Shown: in pieces, positions 16,951 through 25,321 of the stretch
Numbering within the stretch: position 1 is the stretch's first letter
Layout of the letters: every line of letters starts with the position of its first letter
Source: Butyrivibrio sp. CB08
GTDB taxonomy: Bacteria > Bacillota > Clostridia > Lachnospirales > Lachnospiraceae
Length of the DNA stretch: 64,000 nucleotides
Assembly (NCBI RefSeq): GCF_003625485.1
Contig: NZ_RAIR01000001.1
Span: forward strand, 620,001-684,000
Reading direction: 5' to 3'
The notes under the pieces: generated by a model
The model's input: the letters and a program-made list of their open reading frames with translations, nothing else
Told to the model about the DNA's origin: nothing
Database searches by the model: none
Program-made: the position numbers and the translations under genes

Positions 16951-18396
16951 ATGAAGTGTCCTAATTGTGGCCTTGATATTCCGGAAGGGCATATGTACTG
17001 CGACCACTGCGGTACTGAAATCAATTTCGTACCTGACTTTGAGCCAGAAGTTGAGAATGAGATCAATGCCACTTTATCCGGAATGGCAGATGAACTGAAT
17101 AAGGAAGAGCGCGAAAGGGAAGAGAGGAAAAAGCAAAGAGCAGAGAGGATTAAAGCTATTCTTTCCAAATGGAAGATAATCCTTGCGGTTGTAGCAAGCG
17201 CTATAGTTTTAATTGGAGTTGCGGTATTTGCTTTTTCTTTTAATGGCAAGTCCTCGCTGTATTATCTGACTACAGCAGAGTCAGAGAAGGCTTCGGGTAA
17301 TATTGCTGGTGCTATTGATGTCCTTAAACAGGGCCAGATAGCGCATCCGGGCAATACAGATATTATCTTCAGGATGTCTGACTATTACCTTGAAGAAGGG
17401 ATGATACAGGAGGCAGTGGACAGCCTTCGCGGTATTACAGAAGGTACGAACTTTTCGGACGAGAAGGTTCTCAATGCCTATGAGAGCATTATTTCTATCT
17501 ACAGACAGAACGGGGATTACGACAAGATCGCTGAGATTTTAAACGCCAGCGATAATGAAATTGTAGATGGACTCAGGCAGAGGTATATTCCCGGGATGCC
17601 GGTCATGAATCCTGCATCAGGCAGTTATCCGCTTGTGAATGTAGAATTAAGACTTCTTGATGGTACGGGCAATAAGATCTACTATACGGTCAACGATGGT
17701 ACCCCTGATTCAGGAAGTATCCTTTACGACAAGGAAATAGTTCTTGATGCTGATGGAACATACAATATCAAGGCTGTTGCCGTTAATGAGTATGGTATTT
17801 CAAGCCCTGTTGCAGAGAGCGAGTACATTGTTGAAAAGGGTGCGCCAACTGCGCCGGAGATCATGGAGCCAAGTGGGGATTACAGCCAGAACACCATGAT
17901 CGTAGCTGTGGCAGAGGCAGGAACTTCGATCTTTTATACTACAGATGGAAGTGATCCCACCATGGAGTCCAAACAGTATGTATCACCTATTACTATGCCT
18001 GTTGGAACTAGTCATTTCAGGTTTATTGCCTATGACAATGATGGTAATTGTAGTGATATTGTAGATAGGGATTATCACCTGGTCTACACAAGACTTGTCT
18101 CAACTGAGCAGGCTGTCAATAATCTTGTAAGCACTCTGGTAAGGCTTGGATATCTCCTGGACAATACCGGTAAGGTTATTGGTGTTGCCGGTCACAACGA
18201 GTACATTTATAACTCTGTGATAGAGATAGAGGGCGCTGGAGAGTACTACGTGGTTGTTGAAAACCATGTAAACAATGACGGAACAGTGGCTCCAACAGGT
18301 CTTATGTATGCGGTTAATACACATGACGGTGCAGTCAACCGTCTTGGATATGATTCCAGTGGAAAATATACGCTGATAACCATATCAAACAGGTGA
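16951..18396 (+). CDS. Zinc-ribbon, single-TM protein with TPR-like and chitobiase C-terminal-type repeats
   Basis: A 481-residue protein of unknown function. An N-terminal zinc ribbon (Cys3, Cys6, Cys17, Cys20) is followed by a charged helix and one membrane helix (about 75-97). A TPR-like helical stretch (about 105-200) leads to two tandem beta domains (about 215-300 and 305-385). Both have the YYTVNDGTPD / FYTTDGSDPT signature of CHB_HEX_C_1 (chitobiase/beta-hexosaminidase C-terminal type) domains. The last 90 residues are unassigned. The likely topology is a cytoplasmic ribbon and an extracellular remainder. The ATG abuts the folD stop with GGAG just inside folD. The link with folate metabolism is probably transcriptional convenience rather than function. 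Confidence 0.8.
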   Translation: MKCPNCGLDIPEGHMYCDHCGTEINFVPDFEPEVENEINATLSGMADELNKEEREREERKKQRAERIKAILSKWKIILAVVASAIVLIGVAVFAFSFNGKSSLYYLTTAESEKASGNIAGAIDVLKQGQIAHPGNTDIIFRMSDYYLEEGMIQEAVDSLRGITEGTNFSDEKVLNAYESIISIYRQNGDYDKIAEILNASDNEIVDGLRQRYIPGMPVMNPASGSYPLVNVELRLLDGTGNKIYYTVNDGTPDSGSILYDKEIVLDADGTYNIKAVAVNEYGISSPVAESEYIVEKGAPTAPEIMEPSGDYSQNTMIVAVAEAGTSIFYTTDGSDPTMESKQYVSPITMPVGTSHFRFIAYDNDGNCSDIVDRDYHLVYTRLVSTEQAVNNLVSTLVRLGYLLDNTGKVIGVAGHNEYIYNSVIEIEGAGEYYVVVENHVNNDGTVAPTGLMYAVNTHDGAVNRLGYDSSGKYTLITISNR

Positions 18397-18428
18397 TCAA
18401 TTACTTTAGCGATTTAAAGATTTAAAGA

Positions 18429-18457
18429 TTGAAATTTGGCTGAGCTTCATATATTAT
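18429..18457 (+). promoter_or_regulatory. Sigma-A promoter for nfnAB
   Basis: TTGAAA (18429-18434) and TATTAT (18452-18457) are separated by 17 bases. This gives a leader of about 60 bases before the ATG at 18522. Confidence 0.65.
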
Positions 18458-18521
18458 TGAGAAAGTGAGGCTATGTCATTTTTTTATCAGGGGAACAAAA
18501 AACTTTTGTAGGAGGGAAGAT

Positions 18522-19397
18522 ATGTTCAAGATTTTAGAGGCCAGAGAGCTGACAACAAACATATTTCAGATGATTGTTGAGGCTCCACGTGTGGCTAGTG
18601 CCTGCTTGCCAGGACAGTTCCTTATTATCCGTGTGCATGAGGATGGAGAGAGAATTCCTCTCACAATCTGCGACTATGACAGGGAGAAAGGAACTGTAGA
18701 GATCGTTGTCCAGGCTATCGGAGCTGAGACACAGAAGCTTTCTAAGCTCAAAGCTGGTGATTCACTGGCTGATGTAGTAGGACCTTTAGGTCAGGCTTCA
18801 GATTTAGTTTACGAGGACATCGAAGAACTTAAGAAAAAGAAGATAGTCTTCATCGCTGGTGGCGTTGGTACAGCACCTGTTTATCCTCAGGCTAAGTGGC
18901 TCAAGGAGCATGGTGTTGACTGTGACGTTATCATCGGTGCTAAGAACAAGGATCTCGTTATCCTTGAGGATAGATTTAAAGAGGTATGTAACCTTCATAT
19001 CACAACAGATGATGGCTCCTATGGTAGAAGCGGAATGGTTACTGTAGCACTTCAGGATCTTTGGAATGAAGGCAACAAGTATGACCACTGTGTAGCAATC
19101 GGACCTATGATCATGATGAAGTTTGTATGCAAGCTTACTAAGGAACTTGGTATTCCTACAGTAGTCAGCATGAACCCAATCATGGTTGATGGTACTGGTA
19201 TGTGTGGTGCCTGCAGACTTACTGTTGGCGGAGAAGTTAAGTTTGCCTGTGTAGATGGACCAGAGTTTGATGGCCACAAGGTTGATTTCGATCAGGCTAT
19301 GAATCGAATGAAGCTCTACAAGACAGAAGAGGGCAGACTTTTACTCAAGGCCCAGGAAGGTGACACACACCACGGCGGATGCGGTAACTGTGAATAA
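18522..19397 (+). CDS. nfnA: NfnA-type FAD/NAD-binding subunit with [2Fe-2S] cluster
   Basis: This is the small subunit of the NADH-dependent reduced ferredoxin:NADP oxidoreductase (NfnAB), which couples NADH, NADPH and ferredoxin by electron bifurcation. In 291 residues it has the ferredoxin-reductase FAD motif (RIPLTICDYD), an NAD-binding GGVGTAPVYPQ, and a [2Fe-2S] cysteine set in GMCGACRLTVGGEVKFAC. A Cys-rich GGCGNC ends the protein. I moved the start to the ATG at 18522 because GTAGGAGGG lies just upstream; a GTG at 18465 has no such site. It is followed 20 bases later by its partner subunit. The same fold occurs in PyrK and SudB, but the neighbour supports Nfn. Confidence 0.88.
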   Translation: MFKILEARELTTNIFQMIVEAPRVASACLPGQFLIIRVHEDGERIPLTICDYDREKGTVEIVVQAIGAETQKLSKLKAGDSLADVVGPLGQASDLVYEDIEELKKKKIVFIAGGVGTAPVYPQAKWLKEHGVDCDVIIGAKNKDLVILEDRFKEVCNLHITTDDGSYGRSGMVTVALQDLWNEGNKYDHCVAIGPMIMMKFVCKLTKELGIPTVVSMNPIMVDGTGMCGACRLTVGGEVKFACVDGPEFDGHKVDFDQAMNRMKLYKTEEGRLLLKAQEGDTHHGGCGNCE

Positions 19398-19417
19398 TCT
19401 AAAATAGGAGACTTAAT

Positions 19418-20803
19418 ATGGATGGATTTGTAAGAGTTCCTGTTCGCGAGCAGGACGCAAAAGTAAGAGCTACAAACTTCAAAGAAGTTTGTCTTGGATA
19501 CAACAAAGAAGAAGCAGAGAGCGAAGCAACAAGATGCCTTAACTGCAAGAATCCTAAGTGCGTAGAGGGATGTCCTGTATCAATCGATATCCCAGCATTC
19601 ATTCAGCAGGTTAAAGAGGGCGATGTTGCTGGAGCTTATCAGACTATCAGCAAGTCAAGTGCACTTCCAGCTGTATGCGGAAGAGTTTGCCCACAGGAGA
19701 GCCAGTGCGAAGGTAAGTGCGTAAGAGGTATCAAGGGTGATGCAGTATCAATCGGTAAGCTTGAGAGATACGTTGCTGATACAGCCAGAGAAATGGGCAT
19801 TGTTCCAGAGGGGGCCAAGGAAAAGAAGAACAAGAAGGTTGCAGTTATCGGTTCAGGCCCTTCAGGTCTTACCTGTGCAGGTGACCTTGCAAAGATGGGT
19901 TACGATGTAACTATCTTTGAGGCTCTTCATGAGGCAGGCGGCGTTTTGGTATATGGTATTCCTGAGTTCCGTCTTCCTAAGGATGCAGTAGTTAAAAAGG
20001 AAATTGAGAACGTTAAGGCTCTTGGCGTTAAGCTTGAGACAGACGTTGTTATCGGTAAGTCAGTTACAATCGACGACCTTATGAAGAAGGAAGGATTTGA
20101 GGCTGTATTCATCGGATCAGGCGCAGGTCTTCCAAGATTCATGAATATCCCTGGCGAGCAGGCTATGGGTGTATTCTCAGCAAATGAGTACCTTACAAGA
20201 AGTAACCTTATGAAGGCCTTCGACGAGAACTCAACAACTCCTATCATGAGAGCTAAGAAGTGCGTAGTAGTTGGTGGCGGTAACGTTGCTATGGACGCAG
20301 CAAGAACAGCTCTTCGTCTTGGAGCAGAGGTTCATGTAGTATACAGACGTGGTGAGGAAGAGCTTCCTGCACGTAAGGAAGAAGTACATCACGCTAAGGA
20401 AGAGGGTATCATCTTTGACCTTCTTACAAACCCTGTTGAGATCCACGAGGATGAGAACGGATGGGTTAAGAGCATCACATGTATCCGCATGGAGCTCGGC
20501 GAGCCTGATGAGTCAGGAAGAAGAAGCCCTGTTGAGATCCCAGGTTCTGAGTTTGACATCGAGTGCGATGCTGTAATCATGTCTCTTGGAACATCACCTA
20601 ACCCTCTCATCTCTTCAACAACTGAGGGACTTGATGTTAACCGTAGAAAGTGCATCGTTGCTACTGAGGAAACAGGTCAGACTTCTAAGGAAGGCGTATT
20701 TGCCGGTGGTGATGCTGTTACAGGAGCTGCTACTGTTATCCTTGCTATGGGAGCTGGTAAGGCTGCTGCTAAGGGTATCGATGAGTACCTTTCTAACAAA
20801 TAA
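19418..20803 (+). CDS. nfnB: NfnB / GltD-like NADPH-binding subunit
   Basis: The 461-residue flavoprotein has an N-terminal double [4Fe-4S] region (CLNCKNPKCVEGCP and CGRVCPQESQCEGKC). It is followed by an FAD dinucleotide fold (VIGSGPSGLTCAGD) and an NADPH fold (VVVGGGNVAMDAARTALRLG). It is often annotated as homotetrameric glutamate synthase GltA. The adjacent NfnA subunit, with no GltB-type amidotransferase nearby, makes the transhydrogenase reading better. The pair should balance NADH, NADPH and ferredoxin in fermentation. AGGAG precedes the ATG and a strong terminator follows. An exact function call between NfnB and GltA-like is inference. Confidence 0.9.
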   Translation: MDGFVRVPVREQDAKVRATNFKEVCLGYNKEEAESEATRCLNCKNPKCVEGCPVSIDIPAFIQQVKEGDVAGAYQTISKSSALPAVCGRVCPQESQCEGKCVRGIKGDAVSIGKLERYVADTAREMGIVPEGAKEKKNKKVAVIGSGPSGLTCAGDLAKMGYDVTIFEALHEAGGVLVYGIPEFRLPKDAVVKKEIENVKALGVKLETDVVIGKSVTIDDLMKKEGFEAVFIGSGAGLPRFMNIPGEQAMGVFSANEYLTRSNLMKAFDENSTTPIMRAKKCVVVGGGNVAMDAARTALRLGAEVHVVYRRGEEELPARKEEVHHAKEEGIIFDLLTNPVEIHEDENGWVKSITCIRMELGEPDESGRRSPVEIPGSEFDIECDAVIMSLGTSPNPLISSTTEGLDVNRRKCIVATEETGQTSKEGVFAGGDAVTGAATVILAMGAGKAAAKGIDEYLSNK

Positions 20804-20819
20804 TAATGTGATTTTTGAG

Positions 20820-20851
20820 GCTGTCACGGATTTTTCCGTGGCAGCTTTTTT
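20820..20851 (+). terminator. Rho-independent terminator after nfnB
   Basis: An 11-bp stem, GCTGTCACGGA (20820-20830) with TCCGTGGCAGC (20834-20844), has one G-U pair and a short T loop, and ends in TTTTTT. Confidence 0.93.
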
Positions 20852-20855
20852 AATT

Positions 20856-20894
20856 CTTAAGAAATCTTAAGAAATTTCGACGGTAAATCTTAAG
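20856..20894. repeat. Three CTTAAG repeats in a 39-bp AT-rich stretch
   Basis: CTTAAG occurs at 20856, 20866 and 20889, each inside an AAT-CTTAAG-AAAT-like context, right after the nfnB terminator. The first two are exactly 10 bp apart, one helical turn. They sit 50-90 bases upstream of the TATAAT box of the next gene and could be an activator or repressor site array, or simply AT-rich drift. Confidence 0.4.
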
Positions 20895-20945
20895 AATTTG
20901 CTGATAACATGAGGGTAAGAGATATTATAGAAGGCCTATTTGTGG

Positions 20946-20951
20946 TATAAT
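20946..20951 (+). promoter_or_regulatory. -10 box for the MORN-protein operon
   Basis: A perfect TATAAT lies 33 bases before the ATG at 20984. I see no good -35 box at 16-18 bases, so activation from the upstream CTTAAG repeats is possible. Confidence 0.45.
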
Positions 20952-20983
20952 ATCAAAGATTGTGAAAGCGAGAGAGTAAGAGA

Positions 20984-22042
20984 ATGGAAAGAGAAGAAAA
21001 GATTAAAATTGCCATAACAGCGGGTATTGCAGCAGTAATATTACTGATTTTGGTGCTTGTACTTGCTTTATCAGGTAAAAAAGATAACGGAGATGACGCT
21101 AAGCTGTCTCAGAATATCACAGAGTATGCAGAAAGCGGAGCAAGCCTCCCTGATGTTGGCTCTGCTTTAACTGATGCTTCAGCTCAGGCAACTTCTGGTG
21201 ATGAAAGTGAAAATGCCAGTGAAGAGAAGAGCGAAGCTGCTACAGAAGCCACCTCTGACGTTCTTACAACCACAAAAGGGATGGATTCTGATATTAAGAC
21301 AGTTTCAGGTAACAGCTTCTATCCTACAGATACAGCTGTCCTTAAGAATGTATACAAGAATCTTAAGATAGACAAAGAGGCTCAGATCAAGGAGCTTTAT
21401 ACATACTGGTCTGATGATAATACAAGCGCTGTAAGAGACTTAGCCCACCTTGAGAGATTTGAAGCTATGTCTTATCAGCTATCTGGTACCAACGATTTTT
21501 ACTACTACGGTGACAAGAACAGTGACGGTCTTCCAAATGGTACAGGTGTAGCTGTCTATGGCAATGACCAGTACTATTTTGGCCAGTGGGTCAATGGTAA
21601 GAGAAGTGGCAACGGAACCTGGTTCTCTTTTTACCCCAAATATTATAGTGAGTATGTTGTGAAAGAGCATATGTATTCCGGACAGTGGGCTAATGACCTT
21701 CCATGTGGGCAGGGACAGGAGCACTACGATTATAACTATGAATACATGAATGAAGTAGATTATTACCTTCAGAACGCCATTGGCGAGTTTTCAGACGGAT
21801 ACTATAATGGCGAAATGTATGTAATGACCGTTGATAAGTATGAGAAGTCTGTGGAGTGGACTGGAAAGTGCAATAATGGTAAATGGGAACAGGTTCTTTA
21901 TTCTACTGTAGACAGTAAGGGTAAGGCTCCATATCTTTCTCAGGTACTTGATCCTGAGCGCCATCTTTACATGACAATGGAAGGCGCCAGTGGTAACGGT
22001 GTAAGAGGCATTATCTATGGCGGAAACGTTAAGGGTAACTGA
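20984..22042 (+). CDS. Membrane-anchored protein with MORN-like repeats
   Basis: The 352-residue protein has one N-terminal membrane helix (about 8-28) without a signal-peptidase site, then a Ser/Glu/Ala/Thr-rich spacer (about 35-110). A Gly/Tyr/Trp-rich region (about 165-310) follows, with GVAVYGNDQYYFGQWVNGKR and SGNGTW-type strands typical of MORN repeats. These bind surfaces or lipids, or act as spacers, in other proteins. It is probably extracellular and bound to the cell. It is first in a run with rlmH two bases behind it, so translation is coupled. The function is unknown. Confidence 0.75.
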   Translation: MEREEKIKIAITAGIAAVILLILVLVLALSGKKDNGDDAKLSQNITEYAESGASLPDVGSALTDASAQATSGDESENASEEKSEAATEATSDVLTTTKGMDSDIKTVSGNSFYPTDTAVLKNVYKNLKIDKEAQIKELYTYWSDDNTSAVRDLAHLERFEAMSYQLSGTNDFYYYGDKNSDGLPNGTGVAVYGNDQYYFGQWVNGKRSGNGTWFSFYPKYYSEYVVKEHMYSGQWANDLPCGQGQEHYDYNYEYMNEVDYYLQNAIGEFSDGYYNGEMYVMTVDKYEKSVEWTGKCNNGKWEQVLYSTVDSKGKAPYLSQVLDPERHLYMTMEGASGNGVRGIIYGGNVKGN

Positions 22043-22044
22043 TA

Positions 22045-22527
22045 TTGATAAAGATAAGTATTATCTGTGTGGGCAAGATAAAAGAAAAATACTGGAATGA
22101 TGCCATAGCAGAGTATTCAAAAAGGCTTTCGAGATACTGTAAGCTAAGTGTCATTGAAGTGGCTGATGAGAAGACTCCGGATGAGGCTTCAGAAGCTGAG
22201 TGCGACGTAATTAAAAAGAAAGAGGCTGAGAGGATCCTGAAAAAGATTGAAAATGGTGCTCTTGTCTGTACTTTGGAGATCGCAGGTAAGCGGTTTACTT
22301 CTGAAGGGTTTGCCTCCTTCCTTGAGAGCAGCGCTGCCAGAGGATGCAGTCACATTCAGTTTGTTATTGGTGGATCCCTTGGACTTCACAAAAGCGTCCT
22401 TGAAAGATCTGATATGGGCATCAGCTTTTCAGACATGACATTCCCTCATCAGATGATGAGAGTGATTCTTTTGGAACAGATATACAGAGGCTACCGTATA
22501 ATAAACGGAGAGCCTTATCACAAGTAA
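22045..22527 (+). CDS. rlmH: 23S rRNA (pseudouridine-1915-N3)-methyltransferase
   Basis: RlmH methylates pseudouridine 1915 in helix 69 of 23S rRNA, using SAM. The 160-residue length matches the family. Signatures are IICVGKIKEKYW at the start, the SPOUT knot with FVIGGSLGLHKSVLERSD, and the C-terminal FPHQMMRVILLEQIYRGYRIINGEPYHK (in parts: FPHQMMR, EQIYRGYRI, PYHK). The start is a TTG at 22045: the family N-terminus (M-I-K-I) aligns there and AAGGG lies upstream. It begins two bases after the MORN-protein stop. Confidence 0.95.
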   Translation: MIKISIICVGKIKEKYWNDAIAEYSKRLSRYCKLSVIEVADEKTPDEASEAECDVIKKKEAERILKKIENGALVCTLEIAGKRFTSEGFASFLESSAARGCSHIQFVIGGSLGLHKSVLERSDMGISFSDMTFPHQMMRVILLEQIYRGYRIINGEPYHK

Positions 22528-22547
22528 TATGGGGATAGTTCTTTTAT

Positions 22548-23597
22548 ATGAGTGAGATTACAGAACTGAGACTCTCTCTAACCGCTGAGGATGAGAGAAG
22601 TATTTTTGGGGACAACGACAATTATATCAAGAAGATTGAAAAGAGCCTTTCTGTGGAGATAATAGACAGAAACGGCGAACTTCACATCATAGGTGACAGA
22701 GAAGGCGTCAGCAGTGCTTCTCAGATCATCCGGGATCTGGTGCAGCTTTCAAGACGCGGATCATCTATCGAGGAACAGAGTATAGACTATGCGATCTCCT
22801 TAAAGAAGGACAAGAATCAGATCGTCCTTGATAAGGAGGAAGAGAAGAATACTCTCTCTTACATAGATACTGATGTGATCTGTCATACCATAAATGGCAA
22901 GCCAATCAAGCCCAAGACTTTGGGACAAAAGAGATATATAGACGCCATAAGAAATAAGATGATCGTATTTGGCCTTGGACCAGCAGGAACAGGTAAAACA
23001 TATCTTGCTATGGCCATGGCTATCACAGCTTTTCAGAGAGAAGAGGTGGGAAGGATCATTCTTACAAGACCTGCTATTGAAGCTGGTGAGAAGCTTGGTT
23101 TTTTGCCTGGTGACCTTCAGAGCAAGGTTGATCCTTATCTGCGTCCTCTTTATGATGCTCTTTATCAGATAATGGGTTCTGAGAACTTCCTTAAGAACAT
23201 GGAAAAGGGACTTATCGAGGTAGCACCGTTGGCATACATGAGAGGAAGAACTCTCGATAATGCCTTCATCATTCTTGATGAGGCTCAGAATACAACCCCT
23301 GCCCAGATGAAGATGTTCCTTACCCGTATAGGCTTTGGCTCCAAGGTTATCATTACTGGTGATTCATCTCAGAAGGACCTTGCTCCTGATACCAAGTCAG
23401 GACTTGATATTGCGGAGTCAGTGCTTAAGGGAATTGATGATATTGCTTTTTGCAATCTGACCAGCGCCGATGTTGTAAGACACCCGCTTGTTCAAAAGAT
23501 CGTCAAGGCCTATGAGGACTACGAAAAGAAGGCGGCAAACAAGGCTACCAAGAGAAAAATACAGAAGGTGGAGAAGCAAAAACAAAATGGAAGGTGA
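22548..23597 (+). CDS. phoH: PhoH-family ATPase
   Basis: A cytoplasmic nucleotide-binding protein, linked in other bacteria to RNA and ribosome metabolism. In 349 residues it has an N-terminal KH-like segment (about 5-80). The PhoH domain (about 125-325) has Walker A GPAGTGKT (Lys150) and Walker B FIILDEAQN (Asp244-Glu245), followed by TRIGFGSK and TGDSSQ. The basic C-tail ends in KQKQNGR. The phoH, HD membrane protein, ybeY order here is a well-known Firmicutes cluster. Confidence 0.93.
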   Translation: MSEITELRLSLTAEDERSIFGDNDNYIKKIEKSLSVEIIDRNGELHIIGDREGVSSASQIIRDLVQLSRRGSSIEEQSIDYAISLKKDKNQIVLDKEEEKNTLSYIDTDVICHTINGKPIKPKTLGQKRYIDAIRNKMIVFGLGPAGTGKTYLAMAMAITAFQREEVGRIILTRPAIEAGEKLGFLPGDLQSKVDPYLRPLYDALYQIMGSENFLKNMEKGLIEVAPLAYMRGRTLDNAFIILDEAQNTTPAQMKMFLTRIGFGSKVIITGDSSQKDLAPDTKSGLDIAESVLKGIDDIAFCNLTSADVVRHPLVQKIVKAYEDYEKKAANKATKRKIQKVEKQKQNGR

Positions 23598-24795
23598 GAA
23601 ATCTTCAGCTAAGTTCAATCTTATATATGCTACACTTTTTCTTTTTACAGGTGCGTTCGTATTTGCTTTTTCCTTCTTTGTTGGAAAGAGCTACGAAGCA
23701 ATTTTACGAAATACTATAGTTGCACTTCTTTGCGCCGGAACAGTTCTTTTCATGATCAGTGATGCCAACGGAAGGGGCAAAGAGGGCTTTTCTTACGACA
23801 ACTATTACCAGAAGAACAGGTTTATCCTGGTTTTTGCTGTAATGGTTGTTCTTTCGTGCGTTTTATCGCTGGTGCCAAATGAGTTCTGGCCATACATGTC
23901 ACTGTTTGTAATCCTGGCTTTATTTTCCAATAACGAAATTGGACTTGTCGCCGGTATTTCTTTTACCACAATCTCAGTTATGCTGGAGGCAAATGGCAGC
24001 AACGGAGAGCTCTTTATGTATGTTCTTGCCGGGGCAGTGGCAATAGCGCTTCTTCGTGACCTTAAAGAGAATACTGCGGTAGGACTTCCTGTGTTTATTT
24101 CCCTTATTATGCAGGCAGTTCTTATCATTGCATATAATGTTCTTTTCCAGAACAGGACTTTTTCTATCAATATTCTCATTCTTCCAATACTTAATCTGAT
24201 GCTGAATCTCATCATGCTTCTGGTTTTCCTTAACATGTTTGGAGTATATGTTATCCGTAAGTCCAATGACATGTATATGGAGATCAATGACGCTGCGTAT
24301 CCTCTTTTAGTACAGCTTAAGGAAAAGGATAAGGATGAGTATTTTAGAGCTATCCACACCGGATATTTGGCAGAGAGAATAGCTCTTGGACTTGGCTTTA
24401 ACGACAGAGCAGTCAAGGCCTGTGCATACTATCACAGGATTGGAATCCTTGACGGAGGCCTAAAATGGTCTGATGTAGAGCATTACTACCTTGAGAACAA
24501 TTTCCCTATTGAGGCGGTGGAGTTTTTACATGAATATATTGAGCCTCCAAAGGGTCACATCAAGACAAAAGAAGCACTGGCAGTGCAACTTTCAGAGACA
24601 GTTATTGCATCTATAATGTATCTTATCAAACAGAATAAAGATGCTAAAATAGATTATGACAAGCTCATCGATAACCTTTTTGATAAAAAAGAAGCCAGCG
24701 GAGAGCTTAAGGACTACGCTGTTACATTTATGGAATACGACAGAATGAGGTCGATCTTAAAGAAAGAGAAACTTTACTATGACTTTTTACGTTGA
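23587..24795 (+). CDS. Short PgpH-like 7TM-HD membrane protein with altered HD residues
   Basis: It sits exactly where Firmicutes carry pgpH, a c-di-AMP phosphodiesterase, between phoH and ybeY. The 402-residue protein has about seven hydrophobic helices (about 12-250) and a C-terminal HD-like helical domain (about 251-400). It lacks the large extracytoplasmic 7TMR-HDED domain of PgpH (about 700 residues). The HD doublet reads His283-Arg284 (YHRIGIL) rather than His-Asp. The LAD-type aspartate reads QLSE. His257 remains. Catalysis is therefore doubtful. The start is the ATG at 23587, overlapping phoH by 11 bases; an upstream frame to 23488 is inside phoH and highly basic. Confidence 0.75.
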   Translation: MEGEKSSAKFNLIYATLFLFTGAFVFAFSFFVGKSYEAILRNTIVALLCAGTVLFMISDANGRGKEGFSYDNYYQKNRFILVFAVMVVLSCVLSLVPNEFWPYMSLFVILALFSNNEIGLVAGISFTTISVMLEANGSNGELFMYVLAGAVAIALLRDLKENTAVGLPVFISLIMQAVLIIAYNVLFQNRTFSINILILPILNLMLNLIMLLVFLNMFGVYVIRKSNDMYMEINDAAYPLLVQLKEKDKDEYFRAIHTGYLAERIALGLGFNDRAVKACAYYHRIGILDGGLKWSDVEHYYLENNFPIEAVEFLHEYIEPPKGHIKTKEALAVQLSETVIASIMYLIKQNKDAKIDYDKLIDNLFDKKEASGELKDYAVTFMEYDRMRSILKKEKLYYDFLR

Positions 24796-25282
24796 GAATG
24801 AGGTAGACGCTAAGTTTGATTTTGATATAGAAGAACTGGCTATAACGGTTGCCAGTAAGGTCCTTGAGTCAGAAGGGTGCGACTACGATGTAGAGATCGG
24901 ACTTACAATTACTGACGATGAAGGGATAAAAGAGCTAAACAGTCAGTTCAGGGAAATAGATTCCCCTACAGATGTTCTTTCTTTTCCAAATGTCAGTTAT
25001 GAAGAGCCTGGAGATTTCTCTGTGATAGAGTCTGATCAGAAGGTTGATCTTGAGAATCCTGATACTGGCAGGATAATGTTTGGGGACATTGTTATCAATG
25101 AAAAGAGAGTCAGAGAGCAGGCTCTTGAATATGGCCACAGCGAAAGAAGAGAATTCGCTTTTCTGGTGGCTCACAGTATGCTTCATTTGTGCGGATATGA
25201 CCACATGGAAGCTGGTGAAGCTAAGGTCATGGAGGGCAAGCAGGAAGCTGTCCTTACAGAATTGGGGATAACCAGGGATTAA
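24779..25282 (+). CDS. ybeY: Endoribonuclease YbeY
   Basis: YbeY is a zinc RNase needed for 16S rRNA 3'-end maturation and ribosome quality control. The 167-residue protein has the family centre VAHSMLHLCGYDHME, which keeps the three zinc histidines of HxxxHxxGYDH, and the upstream RFREIDSPTDVLSFP-like strand (here FREIDSPTDVLSFP). The ATG lies 17 bases inside the preceding gene, so translation is coupled. Confidence 0.95.
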   Translation: MTFYVENEVDAKFDFDIEELAITVASKVLESEGCDYDVEIGLTITDDEGIKELNSQFREIDSPTDVLSFPNVSYEEPGDFSVIESDQKVDLENPDTGRIMFGDIVINEKRVREQALEYGHSERREFAFLVAHSMLHLCGYDHMEAGEAKVMEGKQEAVLTELGITRD

Positions 25283-25321
25283 ACCCTTTTAAATACAGTA
25301 TTGTTGTGGGAGAACGCCTTA

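Noticed and set aside
18465..18521. A longer N-terminus for NfnA starting at the GTG at 18465
   Set aside because: The strong GTAGGAGGG site lies within this stretch and the family N-terminus aligns at the ATG at 18522.
23805..24416. A 203-codon open frame on the minus strand inside the PgpH-like gene
   Set aside because: It lies fully inside a membrane-protein gene with clear codon bias on the plus strand and has no ribosome site; it is a shadow frame.
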